DNA of 64,000 bases. It comes from Pseudomonadota bacterium (GTDB taxonomy: Bacteria; Desulfobacterota; Desulfobacteria; Desulfobacterales; Desulfobacteraceae). The DNA is taken from assembly GCA_018821535.1 (NCBI GenBank), contig JAHJLV010000037.1, forward strand, positions 62,001 to 126,000, written 5' to 3'. Under the pieces are notes generated by a model. It was not told the DNA's origin and ran no database searches. It worked only from the letters and a program-made list of their open reading frames with translations. Every line of letters starts with the position of its first letter. The first letter of the stretch is position 1. Below, piece after piece: positions 53,530 through 62,076 of the stretch. The position numbers and the translations under genes were made by a program.

Positions 53530-54096
53530 ATGGAATGGAATCTTGTCAAGGATGATACCTATTACCTTGGTCGGAGATTGGAACATGAGGCACGAAAGGC
53601 TGCTGATCCGGAAAAGTGGAAGGCGTACGCAGAACTAAAAACGCTTAAGGGCAGCTATACCCTGGGAATCCACGGTTATCTGAATGCCGCAAATCTTTAT
53701 GAAGCCCGGGGAAAAACAGATCAGGCCGTTTCGGTCTTACAAGATGGACTGACTGCTGCAATGCGTGCTGATAACAGGGATCTGGCAGTTATTTGTACCT
53801 ATCGGCTGGCACAGCTGTTTGAAAATGAGAAAAACTGGGATGCCGGGATTGCGGTTTGCGAACAGCTGGGAGCCTTTTGCGCCGACAAAGATGCTCATTT
53901 TCAGGCAGCAGACGCCTTTGAGCATGCTGCCGAGTTAATGGTTCTTGCAGGCAGAAAAGTTAAAGATTATATGGCCCCCGTCGAACATTGGGAGAAAAAC
54001 ATACACCACTGGGAAGAACACGGCCATGATCATGACGCGGTATGGAGCAGGAAGCATATTAAATTGTATAAAAAATTGTTTGGGGTGAACCAATGA
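53530..54096 (+). CDS. Small TPR-type cytoplasmic protein of the uptake operon
   Basis: A 188-residue soluble protein starting at the ATG at 53530 (AAGGAG before it). The middle shows TPR-like helix pairs: GIHGYLNAANLYEARGKTDQ, then AVICTYRLAQLFENEKNWDA and DAFEHAAELMVLAGRKVKDY. The His-rich C-terminus (HWEKNIHHWEEHGHDHDAVW) has six His within 15 residues plus acidic groups and could bind metal. Family unknown. It overlaps the DUF2117-like gene by four bases (ATGA). Confidence 0.7.
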   Translation: MEWNLVKDDTYYLGRRLEHEARKAADPEKWKAYAELKTLKGSYTLGIHGYLNAANLYEARGKTDQAVSVLQDGLTAAMRADNRDLAVICTYRLAQLFENEKNWDAGIAVCEQLGAFCADKDAHFQAADAFEHAAELMVLAGRKVKDYMAPVEHWEKNIHHWEEHGHDHDAVWSRKHIKLYKKLFGVNQ

Positions 54097-55154
54097 TCGG
54101 ACTTCTTTTTCACGGACCTGAAGTGTTTGACTCCGGATGGGCAAAACAAATTATAGATGCTGTTAAATCCACGGATTCGGTCCAATGTGTGCTGGCAGGA
54201 ACCATGGGACGAACTGCCGTATTTGACAGCGGACTGGACAATATCACATTCTGGAACAAGATGCCTGGGGAGTGCCTGAGAGACCTTTCTTCCCGGGTCA
54301 GCATGGTGCTGATTGTTAACTTTGGCAAGTCCGTTGATTCGGGCCTGGTTTTCGGAGGCATGGTGGTAGAACGGTCAGAGGTCAAGATTCCTGTGGTGCA
54401 GGTGGAATGCAGTGGTCCGTTTTTTGTGGAATGGATAAAAGGAAGCCCGAGTCATGTTCTTGAAACACTGCGCCAAATGGGCTTATCCCAAAAAGAAAAA
54501 ATAGAGATCATGCCATCAGTCTGGGAAGCGGATGGAAAAATTTACCGTCGTATGACCACTGCCGAAACAGGTGATTTTGTTCTTGTAGATGGTATTATGG
54601 TTGGCCGGGCCACAGGAGAAGATGTGGTGATAGCCTGTCAAAACGGTCACATCTGTGAAATCCGGGGGGTTCTGGTAAAAGAACACGGAATCGAAAAATT
54701 GGACCGGCTGGGTGGTGTAGAGTTGAAAACTGCCAAACTTGCGTCAACTCCTTCGATCCGGCGCACCTGCCATACCCCCAGAATGGTTGAAACTAACGGG
54801 CAGGGTATTGTTTTTATCGATCATGCCGGCATGCATGTTTATGATCTGATGAACGATGCCAAAGGGGTGGTTACTGTTGGAGACGATACAACCGTTGTAG
54901 CGGCCGATATTCTATCCAGATTTAAGATTCCGGTCATCGGGATTGTGGATGGAGATGAAGACGTTGTACTGAAAAATGGCTCCTTTGCACCGGGGTCTGT
55001 TAAATTGACTGTTTTAAAAGATGATGAGTTCGGTCTGAAGATTTTTGATGCTGTTTTTAACGGTAAGAAACATATTAATATGGGGTTTTCGGAAACCTTG
55101 AACAGAATACTTGAACTTGCAGGCAATGATTTGCTGGAACAGCAATATTATTGA
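54093..55154 (+). CDS. DUF2117-like protein, archaeal-type family
   Basis: 353 residues, soluble. The opening IGLLFHGPEVFDSGWA, AGTMGRTAVFDSGLDNI, the middle VLVDGIMVGRATGEDV and HGIEKLDRLGGVELKTAKL, and the C-terminal VTVGDDTTVVAADILSRFKI with IGIVDGDEDVV match my memory of DUF2117, a family known mainly from methanogens with no known function. It closes an iron/cofactor-uptake operon, so it may process or sense the imported compound. The DGD and GDDTT acidic motifs suggest nucleotide or metal binding. Assignment is from memory of the family pattern. Confidence 0.7.
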   Translation: MIGLLFHGPEVFDSGWAKQIIDAVKSTDSVQCVLAGTMGRTAVFDSGLDNITFWNKMPGECLRDLSSRVSMVLIVNFGKSVDSGLVFGGMVVERSEVKIPVVQVECSGPFFVEWIKGSPSHVLETLRQMGLSQKEKIEIMPSVWEADGKIYRRMTTAETGDFVLVDGIMVGRATGEDVVIACQNGHICEIRGVLVKEHGIEKLDRLGGVELKTAKLASTPSIRRTCHTPRMVETNGQGIVFIDHAGMHVYDLMNDAKGVVTVGDDTTVVAADILSRFKIPVIGIVDGDEDVVLKNGSFAPGSVKLTVLKDDEFGLKIFDAVFNGKKHINMGFSETLNRILELAGNDLLEQQYY

Positions 55155-55158
55155 TACT

Positions 55159-55180
55159 CCTGCCATTTAAAGGTGTCAGG
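55159..55180 (+). terminator. Possible weak terminator after the DUF2117-like gene
   Basis: CCTG/CAGG stem with inner pairs and one mismatch, a short loop, then a T run 10 bases later (AATTTTTA). It sits just past the stop codon. Confidence is low. Confidence 0.3.
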
Positions 55181-55330
55181 CTATGTGTAATTTTTAAGTT
55201 TATCTTCAGCCTTCACAAAGATAATTTTTCCATTTTCAAATCAAATCTTATCACGGTCTTAACATTTTCCCAATATTCATACGTCATGATACAGGCAAGT
55301 CAAAAAGCAGAAGAACCTGTATAAAAGGCG

Positions 55331-57736
55331 ATGAAGATGATTTTAAAGAAAGAGCACATGCATGTTGTCCAGGAAGGCGAGGCATCCTTTGATCTGACAC
55401 GTCTCAGGGAAACCATGGAAGTCAGCACCCTTTCTGCCCAGGCCCTGATAGAGTCCCTGCCATTTGCAGGAAGGGACACCACTGCAGGCGCAGAAAATGA
55501 ATTCCAGACCGTGGTGACAGGCAAAAGGCAGGATCTTGACCTTGCCCTGACCATTGAAGAATCCAATTATTACAAAAATTTAATCCGCCGGGCGAATTCC
55601 GGAGATACATCCCGCAAAAAACTGGTGGGAATTGAACGATATCTTGAACAAAAAAAAGACTGTGTCTGGGAAAACAGCTGGGTCAGGTTTCCTGAAGAAT
55701 GCTTGAATACCTATGCCAGACATATTTTCAGATCAGACCTCAAATCAGACAAAACCGATCCCAAATCAGATATTAGAAGCGATGCGCATCGCTTCCATAT
55801 TAAAAAAGATGAAAAAGAATACGTCCGGATTCCGGTCAGTTACCTGCTCAAACTTTCACTTGCCGATGCATTGGGCGATAATCTATCACTTCATCCGTAT
55901 ATACGGATCACCGGAGAAAAAATGATGGCTCATTTTTCAAATGACAATACCTCTCCGGAAATTTTTTCTTTTCAGCCGGTAAGAGCCCTTTCCACTGAAA
56001 GCGTGGGCACTGAACTTGCCAGAGAAACCCTGATCCGTTTTCTTTTTACCCAGCTTCTGGTGGACTATGCACAGGATAAATTCAAACTGACGGAAAACGG
56101 CCAGCAGGTCCGGGTCTTTTTTTCATCCTCTCCGCCAATAATGCAAAAACAGCTCAATGATTGTATTTCAGACTCTTTTTACCGCCACCTTTTCATGAGT
56201 CCCTGTTTGTCCGGATGGAGCCGGGGCATGGAAAAATATGAATACATGAAACTGTGTCATCAGGTGCTTTCCCGAAGCCAGATCAATGGTGTCGCAAAGC
56301 TGAAGGAAGCCGGAATTATTAATTCAAACCTTGTTATTCTGCCAAACAGTTCAAATATCTGCCTGGCAAATAACGGAACACACATCAGTATCGGCAGCAA
56401 AAAACTGGGCGCGCTTCTTCACGATCCGGCCTCCGGATTCACATCGGTTCAGGAAAAATACCTGGGGGATCTGGTCATTAAAATTACCGAACATTTTTTA
56501 CCGCTTTTTCCCGGCACTTACAGCGCTTCTCCGTATCGGCTGAATTTTGAAGATTTTCACCCGGAAAAAGTTCTGGGATTTTTACCCCACGAAATTGATT
56601 ATACACATCTTCGGATGATCTGGAGACGCTGGAAGCGCAAAGCCAGAATCAGCATTCTGGGCAATCCGGTCACTCCTTTTGGCCCGGTGTGGGCAGACCG
56701 CCTGCTCAGCCGCGTCTTTGGATTGAAAGGCGATTATATCCCGGATTACCGCTTGATCGATTATTTTATATCCCTGATGAGCACAGACCAGAGCCCTTCT
56801 TTAAATGGCGTTGTGGGAAATGGCGATCTGTTAAAAAAGGATCTTGCGGACATGGGAATTTTTAATACAAAAATGCCCATGTATCAGATGGTCAGGCTCA
56901 GGGAATATGCCAGCATGGGATACAGCGGGTTTGAACACCGGTATTTCAGTATTTTTGAAAATATCATGGAAGACATGGCAAAGGCTGCTGACCTGCAGAA
57001 CCTGATCACCGCACTGGCATACCAGTATATCCTGACCGGAAAAATCAGCCATGACAGCATACCGGACACACCCGGGATTGAAAGCGAAAGGCGGCAGATA
57101 TTTTTCTGCAGCGCCATTGATCTGCCCACGTTCTTTGTCAAAACAAAAACAACCAACCAGTTTCTGAAACGGATCGTGCTGAAAATCACTAAAACCCGCC
57201 AGAGCAGACGCTACCCCGGATATACCCGTATCCGGATGACAGACTACAAAAAAGCTTTGATTGATGTGTTAAGGGAAGATGGCCGGGAATTGATCCAGAA
57301 CCAGAATATGTCCGGAACATTGTCTGATCTTGAACTCCGGATAAAGTCTGTGCACACCCATTCAACAGGCGGCAAACTGGTAAAAGGCATTCTGGAAGAC
57401 AGCAGGGTAAAAAAACCCATGGCATTCAGCGGGGAACGGTTCAATAAAAAGGCTGAAGAATATTATATTGAAGATCTGCGAAAAAAACAGATCAACCAGG
57501 GATTTACTGAACTGGAAAAAGAGTTCCAGCAGATGGATCTGTGGGCCAGCTTCAGAGATTCGTCATTCAGTGACGCTGTAAAAAGCATTTTAAAAGAAAA
57601 GGATCTCATGTCTTTTCTGGACAGTTTCTTAAAATCGTACCAGGACAATGCCCCTGCCAAAAAAGACATCCGGCAGATGCTCCTTTTGATCATCCTTTAC
57701 GTCAACCAGAAAAATAAAACCTTTCAGAGCAAATAA
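55331..57736 (+). CDS. 801-residue protein of unknown family, encoded with PSD- and Lgt-like proteins
   Basis: A long soluble-looking protein without signal peptide or clear membrane helix. I do not recognise it. Visible points: an acidic N-terminus (to about 65), a variable linker at about 128-155 (SDLKSDKTDPKSDIRSD), a conserved-looking centre (about 345-450) with NSSNICLANNGTHISIGSKK, RLNFEDFHPEK and HEIDYTHLRMIWRRWKRK, and a charged helical C-terminus. Three bases separate it from the PSD-like gene, so the two are coupled. It may act on or regulate lipid modification, by context only. Confidence 0.75.
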   Translation: MKMILKKEHMHVVQEGEASFDLTRLRETMEVSTLSAQALIESLPFAGRDTTAGAENEFQTVVTGKRQDLDLALTIEESNYYKNLIRRANSGDTSRKKLVGIERYLEQKKDCVWENSWVRFPEECLNTYARHIFRSDLKSDKTDPKSDIRSDAHRFHIKKDEKEYVRIPVSYLLKLSLADALGDNLSLHPYIRITGEKMMAHFSNDNTSPEIFSFQPVRALSTESVGTELARETLIRFLFTQLLVDYAQDKFKLTENGQQVRVFFSSSPPIMQKQLNDCISDSFYRHLFMSPCLSGWSRGMEKYEYMKLCHQVLSRSQINGVAKLKEAGIINSNLVILPNSSNICLANNGTHISIGSKKLGALLHDPASGFTSVQEKYLGDLVIKITEHFLPLFPGTYSASPYRLNFEDFHPEKVLGFLPHEIDYTHLRMIWRRWKRKARISILGNPVTPFGPVWADRLLSRVFGLKGDYIPDYRLIDYFISLMSTDQSPSLNGVVGNGDLLKKDLADMGIFNTKMPMYQMVRLREYASMGYSGFEHRYFSIFENIMEDMAKAADLQNLITALAYQYILTGKISHDSIPDTPGIESERRQIFFCSAIDLPTFFVKTKTTNQFLKRIVLKITKTRQSRRYPGYTRIRMTDYKKALIDVLREDGRELIQNQNMSGTLSDLELRIKSVHTHSTGGKLVKGILEDSRVKKPMAFSGERFNKKAEEYYIEDLRKKQINQGFTELEKEFQQMDLWASFRDSSFSDAVKSILKEKDLMSFLDSFLKSYQDNAPAKKDIRQMLLLIILYVNQKNKTFQSK

Positions 57737-57739
57737 ATA

Positions 57740-58756
57740 ATGACACACATAACACCGGATATTCACCAGTATATTGACCGCAGAACCCATGCGGTAAAAA
57801 CAGAAACCCTTTTTTTTGACCGTACGGTCCAGACCATTTATTCCACACTCAGGGAAAATTCTGCTTTTGCGTTTAACCTGCTTGTGTCTGCCAGGTTCTC
57901 GTCTCTTCTGGGATTTTTAAATTATGATTTTCCCATAAAAAAACATACCCAAAATCCTGAGCATCTGTTTCACAGCCTGGGCATAAACACCCATGAATTA
58001 TACGATGCAATTCATGCGTATGACAGCTACCGGAAAATTTTTGAACGCAGGATCAAATACTGGGAATTCCGTCCCATGAATCCGGCCCTTGAACAGGTTG
58101 TTTCTCCTGCGGATTCCCGGGTTCTGATCGGATCTTTTCAGACACACCATGCCCTGTTTGTGAAAAACAAATTTTTTAACTATGATGAACTTGTCGGCGA
58201 AGATAAAACGCAATGGCTCAAAACGTTTGAACATGGCGATTTTGCCGTGTTCAGACTGACCCCAGATAAATATCACTATAACCATTGCCCGGTGTCTGGC
58301 AGGGTTCTGGAAATATATGAAATTGACGGAAAATTTCATTCATGCAATCCCGGGGCTGTTGTAAAATCAGTGACCCCCTATTCCAAAAACCGCAGGGTGG
58401 TCACCATTATCGATACCGATGTTGAGGGTGGCACCCGGATGGGGAAAATTGCCATGATTGAAATTGTTGCCCTGATGATCGGAAAAATTGTTCAGCGATA
58501 CAGTGAAAACAGATACGACGCACCCGCCCAGATACATCCCGGACAATTTATCCAAAAAGGTCAGCCCAAAAGTCTGTTTCGTCCCGGAAGTTCAACCACG
58601 GTTCTCATCTTTGAAAAAAACAGGATCAATTTTTCACAGGATCTTGTGGACAATCTTGCAAAACCCCATGTGAAAAGCCGGTTCACCACCGGATTCGGAA
58701 AGCCCATGGTGGAAACCGATATTCAGGTCAGACAAACAATAGGAACAAAAAAATAA
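57740..58756 (+). CDS. Phosphatidylserine decarboxylase-like protein
   Basis: A 338-residue member of the pyruvoyl decarboxylase family. The C-terminal half has the PSD pattern: VVSPADSRVLIGS (about 115-127), LTPDKYHYNHCPVSGRVLE (about 174-192, with Asp-x-Tyr-His), and the self-cleavage motif GSS in FRPGSSTTVLIFE (about 291). The N-terminal about 100 residues are additional. It may decarboxylate phosphatidylserine or a related lipid, or be a family member with another substrate. It overlaps the Lgt-like gene by one base. Confidence 0.85.
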   Translation: MTHITPDIHQYIDRRTHAVKTETLFFDRTVQTIYSTLRENSAFAFNLLVSARFSSLLGFLNYDFPIKKHTQNPEHLFHSLGINTHELYDAIHAYDSYRKIFERRIKYWEFRPMNPALEQVVSPADSRVLIGSFQTHHALFVKNKFFNYDELVGEDKTQWLKTFEHGDFAVFRLTPDKYHYNHCPVSGRVLEIYEIDGKFHSCNPGAVVKSVTPYSKNRRVVTIIDTDVEGGTRMGKIAMIEIVALMIGKIVQRYSENRYDAPAQIHPGQFIQKGQPKSLFRPGSSTTVLIFEKNRINFSQDLVDNLAKPHVKSRFTTGFGKPMVETDIQVRQTIGTKK

Positions 58757-59805
58757 TGGATCAGGCACTGTTTATTAGTATTATCGCAATGTCCAATGCA
58801 TTGCTGATTTACTGGGGATACAAAACGCTTCCCAAAGAAAACTGGCAGATCATGGCAGTGCTGCCGAAAAAAAAAATGCTTCATGGGAAATGGAAGGGAC
58901 TGAACCTGACCTATTATGGTCTTTTGTGTGCCAATGCCTATACATTTGCCGTCATCATCTTTATCATCCTGAGCGCTGCTTCAGGCCTGCCTGTCAGCGG
59001 CCTGTGCCTGCTGATCACTCTTTTACTGCTGATCTGCATGCCAGCCTCAAAAATCATTGCCCGCATTGTTGAAAAAAAAAGCGGCACGCTGACGGTTGGC
59101 GGCGCTGTGTTTGCCGGAACCCTGTGCGCCCCCTGGATTGTTTTTCTGGTGAATCAGACTCTGGGCAGAATTCAGGAATTTCATATCAGCGCTACCATTT
59201 TTCTGGCGGCTGTTTCAGTGGCATATGCGTATGGAGAAGGTCTGGGAAGGCTTGCCTGCATCAGTTTCGGCTGCTGTTACGGCAAACCGCTGGAAAGCTG
59301 TTCTCCAGGGGTTCAAAAACTGTTCTCACACTTTCATCTGGTTTTTTCCGGAGAAACAAAAAAAATTGCGTATGCCTCGGGGCTGGACAATCAAAAGGTG
59401 ATTCCCATTCAGGTTATCACGGCATCTGTTTACTGCTGCTGCGGCGTACTGGGAACCTGGCTGTATCTTAACGGGCATTTTATCGCAGCCCTGATGGAAT
59501 CGATTATTATGACCCAGACCTGGCGGTTTGCATCAGAATTTTTCAGGGCGGATTTCAGAGGCGATCTTAAAGTCACCCCGTATCAGGTGATGTCCCTTGT
59601 CTGTATCCTGTATGCTGCCGGAATCGCATGGATCATTCCGGTCCAGGGATCAACACCGGATCTTTTCTCAGGATTAAGCGCCTTATGGACACCCTGGATG
59701 ATACTTTTTATTCAGGCTGTGTGGATTATTTCATTCTGGTATACAGCCAGAAGTACTGTGACTGGCGCACAGATTTCATTCCATGTTGAGGAGAACCGCA
59801 TTTAA
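58756..59805 (+). CDS. Lgt-like (prolipoprotein diacylglyceryl transferase family) membrane protein
   Basis: 349 residues with about seven helices. The Lgt core is seen as YGEGLGRLACISFGCCYGKP (about 160-180; GR..C...GCCYG.P), a VIPIQVITASVY stretch replacing the usual HPTQLYE, and SEFFRADFRG ahead of a final TPYQVMSLVCILYAAG segment. The Lgt HGG motif is replaced by VGGAVFAG. Such divergent forms may transfer a diacylglyceryl or other lipid group to a different acceptor. Not the normal housekeeping Lgt, in my reading. Confidence 0.75.
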   Translation: MDQALFISIIAMSNALLIYWGYKTLPKENWQIMAVLPKKKMLHGKWKGLNLTYYGLLCANAYTFAVIIFIILSAASGLPVSGLCLLITLLLLICMPASKIIARIVEKKSGTLTVGGAVFAGTLCAPWIVFLVNQTLGRIQEFHISATIFLAAVSVAYAYGEGLGRLACISFGCCYGKPLESCSPGVQKLFSHFHLVFSGETKKIAYASGLDNQKVIPIQVITASVYCCCGVLGTWLYLNGHFIAALMESIIMTQTWRFASEFFRADFRGDLKVTPYQVMSLVCILYAAGIAWIIPVQGSTPDLFSGLSALWTPWMILFIQAVWIISFWYTARSTVTGAQISFHVEENRI

Positions 59806-59806
59806 C

Positions 59807-60226
59807 ATGACAGCCTGGATGGAAAATCCCAAAAATCAGCTCAGGGCGGCTCTTTTCATCTGGACATATGATCTGATCCGGTTCTTTGTTCTTTTTGACA
59901 CGCTCCAGGCTTACAATATAAACCCATGGGTTTTTTTTGTCCTGGACATGGTGACTGTCCCCGGCTATGTCAAAGGATGGACCCGTCTGATCGGATCTTT
60001 AAACCAGAAGGTACAGGATGTGGGCACGATTGTTCAATGGAGCCTGATCACCTTTTTTTCCAGCACAGCACCCTATCTGTATTCAGCCTGGGCCGGCAGA
60101 CAGAGTTTCCCGATGTTCGGCTGGCTTATCCTGATTATAGTAACCGTGTTTCCGCTGGTTTCAATCATTAAAAAAATTTCTTTCAAACCTAAAAATAATA
60201 AAGACCTGCCATCCGGATACCTTTAG
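59807..60226 (+). CDS. Small membrane protein of the PSD/Lgt-like block
   Basis: 139 residues with about four helices (for example FFVLFDTLQAYNINPWVFFV, then LIILIVTVFPL-like stretches near the C-terminus). I start at the ATG at 59807, two bases after the previous gene's stop; the in-frame ATG at 59783 lies inside it. The ribosome-site-like GAGGAG is 13 bases before, rather far. No family recognised. It lies in the same transcript as the three genes before it. Confidence 0.6.
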   Translation: MTAWMENPKNQLRAALFIWTYDLIRFFVLFDTLQAYNINPWVFFVLDMVTVPGYVKGWTRLIGSLNQKVQDVGTIVQWSLITFFSSTAPYLYSAWAGRQSFPMFGWLILIIVTVFPLVSIIKKISFKPKNNKDLPSGYL

Positions 60227-60243
60227 AAAGTTTTAATAAAGAC

Positions 60244-60354
60244 TTAGAGACGATTATCGCAACGGGGGTTTCCGCCTTTTGCAGCCATGCCCCTTGTTGC
60301 CAGCGCATTTGCCTCAAGCCTTACCGCAAAAACAATGACCTGCTGAATCCAATA
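60244..60354 (-). pseudogene. Possible gene relic, 36 open codons on the minus strand
   Basis: A stretch open from a TGA at 60355-60357 to a TAA at 60244-60246. Its translation (with EANALATRGMAAKGGNPRC) looks protein-like, but there is no start codon or ribosome site. It may be the 3-prime end of a decayed gene. The rest of 60227-60550 holds the TRAP promoter and operator and otherwise nothing I recognise. Confidence 0.25.
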
Positions 60355-60404
60355 TCAGAAACAAACCCGATCAAAACAATCCAAACCGCAATAAAAAAAA
60401 TAAG

Positions 60405-60433
60405 TTGACAAGGTGAAAACATAAGGATAGGGT
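60405..60433 (+). promoter_or_regulatory. Promoter of the TRAP transporter operon
   Basis: TTGACA (60405-60410), 17-base spacer, TAGGGT (60428-60433). The -35 is perfect and the -10 is imperfect. The start would be near 60440, about 110 bases before dctP. Confidence 0.6.
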
Positions 60434-60453
60434 TTAGAAAAACTGCAAAACAC

Positions 60454-60472
60454 TGTTCCGCATGGCGAAACA
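60454..60472. promoter_or_regulatory. Operator-like inverted repeat upstream of dctP
   Basis: TGTTCCGC-ATG-GCGAAACA, eight-base arms with one mismatch. It begins about 14 bases after the predicted transcription start, where a repressor would block elongation. The sequence type resembles IclR-family operators (TGTTCCGC dyads), from memory. Confidence 0.55.
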
Positions 60473-60550
60473 ATCCCAAGACTTTTGCAAATTCTCATCT
60501 GCAGGCGTTTTGGTGAAATATTGTTCAATTAACCATATGGAGGTATTCGC

Positions 60551-61549
60551 ATGAAACGTTTTTCGCTTTTAATGGTCACTGTTTTCATCTTTGCACTCCT
60601 GGCTGTTCCCGGCCAGAGTCTTGCAAAAACAACAAAATTAACCCTGCAGTGTGTTTATCCTGCAACCGCGTATGTGGGCCAAAGCACAGAATTCTTTGCT
60701 GACCGTGTCAATGAGCTCACAAACGGTGAAGTTACCATCAAAATTTTCTGGCCAGACCAGCTTGTAAAAACAAACGAGGCGTTCAAATCGCTTAAAACCG
60801 GAATGATCGACATGTATTCGGGCAGCATGCTTTATTTTGCAGGAGAAATTCCGGAAGTGAACTGCGAATGGCTTCCCTTTGGATGGGCCAATCCTCAGGA
60901 GGCTGTAGATGTTTATCAGAATCACGGATGGCTGGAACTGATGCGTGAAGCCACAGCAAAACATGGTGCGCATTATGTGGCACCGCTTTGTGTGGCATCC
61001 ATGGGGCTGATCACCAAATTTCCGGTCCGGCAGGTGGATGATCTTAAAGGCAAAAAAATCCGTGCCGTCGGCATGGAAGCCAAGATCATTGATGCACTTG
61101 GAGGTGCCACGGTATCCTTGTCCGGCGCAGAACAGTATATGGCACTGAAACAAGGCGTGGTTGACGGAACAGACTACCCGTTTTACACCATCGAAAAATA
61201 TAAATTCTATGAAGTGTGCAACTATATTTCCCGCCCCGCCCTTCATACCCCCGGCATCGTAGAGCTTGTGATTAACGGCGAATCTTTTGGCAAGCTTACC
61301 CCGGCACAGCAGAAAGCCATTGACCAGGCCGGATGGGAAACATTTTTGAGAACAGCCAAACTCAATGAAGAATGGGATCAGCAAGCCTATGAAACCTGTA
61401 AGGAAAAAAATGTTGAGATTATTGATCTGACACCGGAGCAACTGGCAGAGTTCAGAACCAAACTGATCCCGCTCTGGGATGAGCTTGCTGCCAAAACAGA
61501 TATCAGCCGCAGACTGGTTGAATCCCTCAAAGCTTACGTCAACAAATAA
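60551..61549 (+). CDS. dctP: TRAP transporter substrate-binding protein DctP
   Basis: The periplasmic binding protein of a TRAP transporter for organic acids. 332 residues with a signal (1-25, ending SLA). It has KLTLQCVYPATAYVGQSTEF, the typical DctP domain with GMIDMYSGSMLYFAGEIPEV, the ligand-Arg region KGKKIRAVGMEAKII and GVVDGTDYPFYTIEKYKFY. A GGAGG ribosome site precedes the ATG. Substrate cannot be read from the sequence; a nearby thiolase suggests carboxylic or aromatic acids. Confidence 0.93.
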   Translation: MKRFSLLMVTVFIFALLAVPGQSLAKTTKLTLQCVYPATAYVGQSTEFFADRVNELTNGEVTIKIFWPDQLVKTNEAFKSLKTGMIDMYSGSMLYFAGEIPEVNCEWLPFGWANPQEAVDVYQNHGWLELMREATAKHGAHYVAPLCVASMGLITKFPVRQVDDLKGKKIRAVGMEAKIIDALGGATVSLSGAEQYMALKQGVVDGTDYPFYTIEKYKFYEVCNYISRPALHTPGIVELVINGESFGKLTPAQQKAIDQAGWETFLRTAKLNEEWDQQAYETCKEKNVEIIDLTPEQLAEFRTKLIPLWDELAAKTDISRRLVESLKAYVNK

Positions 61550-61563
61550 AGGGGATACGCCCG

Positions 61564-62073
61564 ATGGAACGGTTTTGTAATTTTATAGATGCCCTCAGTA
61601 CATGGATCGGGAAAATCGCCAGTTTTCTGATCCTTGCACTGATCGCCATCATCCTGTTTGAAGTTATCAGCCGCTACCTGTTCAATGCCCCCACCAAATG
61701 GGTCAATGAACTGAGCGGATATCTGCTGGCAGGGGTGGTCATGCTGGGGGGCGCATACTGTCTTGCCGAATTTGATCATGTCCGCGTGGATATCTTTCAC
61801 CGTAATTTCGGACTGCGCATCAAAGCCGGTGTGGAAGTCTTTACCTGCCTGCTGGTTTTATGTTTTGTCGGCGCAATGGTCTGGAAAGGCGGTGAAGCCA
61901 GCTGGGATACCTTTATCCATAATACCCGTTCCATGACAATCATGGAAATGCCGCTGTTTCCGTCCATGGTTCTGGTGCCTGCAGGTGCTTTGCTTCTCGG
62001 GCTGCAAAGCATCTCCTGTGCCATTCGCTCAATCCTCCAGTTGAAAGGCATTGCCCGCAAAAAGGAGCATTAG
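61564..62073 (+). CDS. dctQ: TRAP transporter small permease DctQ
   Basis: The four-helix small membrane subunit. 169 residues with the family pattern IILFEVISRYLFNAPTKWVN (about 35-54), ELSGYLLAGVVMLGGAYCLA and a DHVRVDIFHRNF loop. It follows dctP by 14 bases and is followed by dctM after three bases. Confidence 0.93.
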   Translation: MERFCNFIDALSTWIGKIASFLILALIAIILFEVISRYLFNAPTKWVNELSGYLLAGVVMLGGAYCLAEFDHVRVDIFHRNFGLRIKAGVEVFTCLLVLCFVGAMVWKGGEASWDTFIHNTRSMTIMEMPLFPSMVLVPAGALLLGLQSISCAIRSILQLKGIARKKEH

Positions 62074-62076
62074 AAT

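Noticed and set aside
60259..60300. GCAACGGGG / CCCC-TT-GTTGC hairpin, considered as a terminator or small RNA
   Set aside because: The stem has a two-base bulge and a long loop, and no T run follows on either strand.
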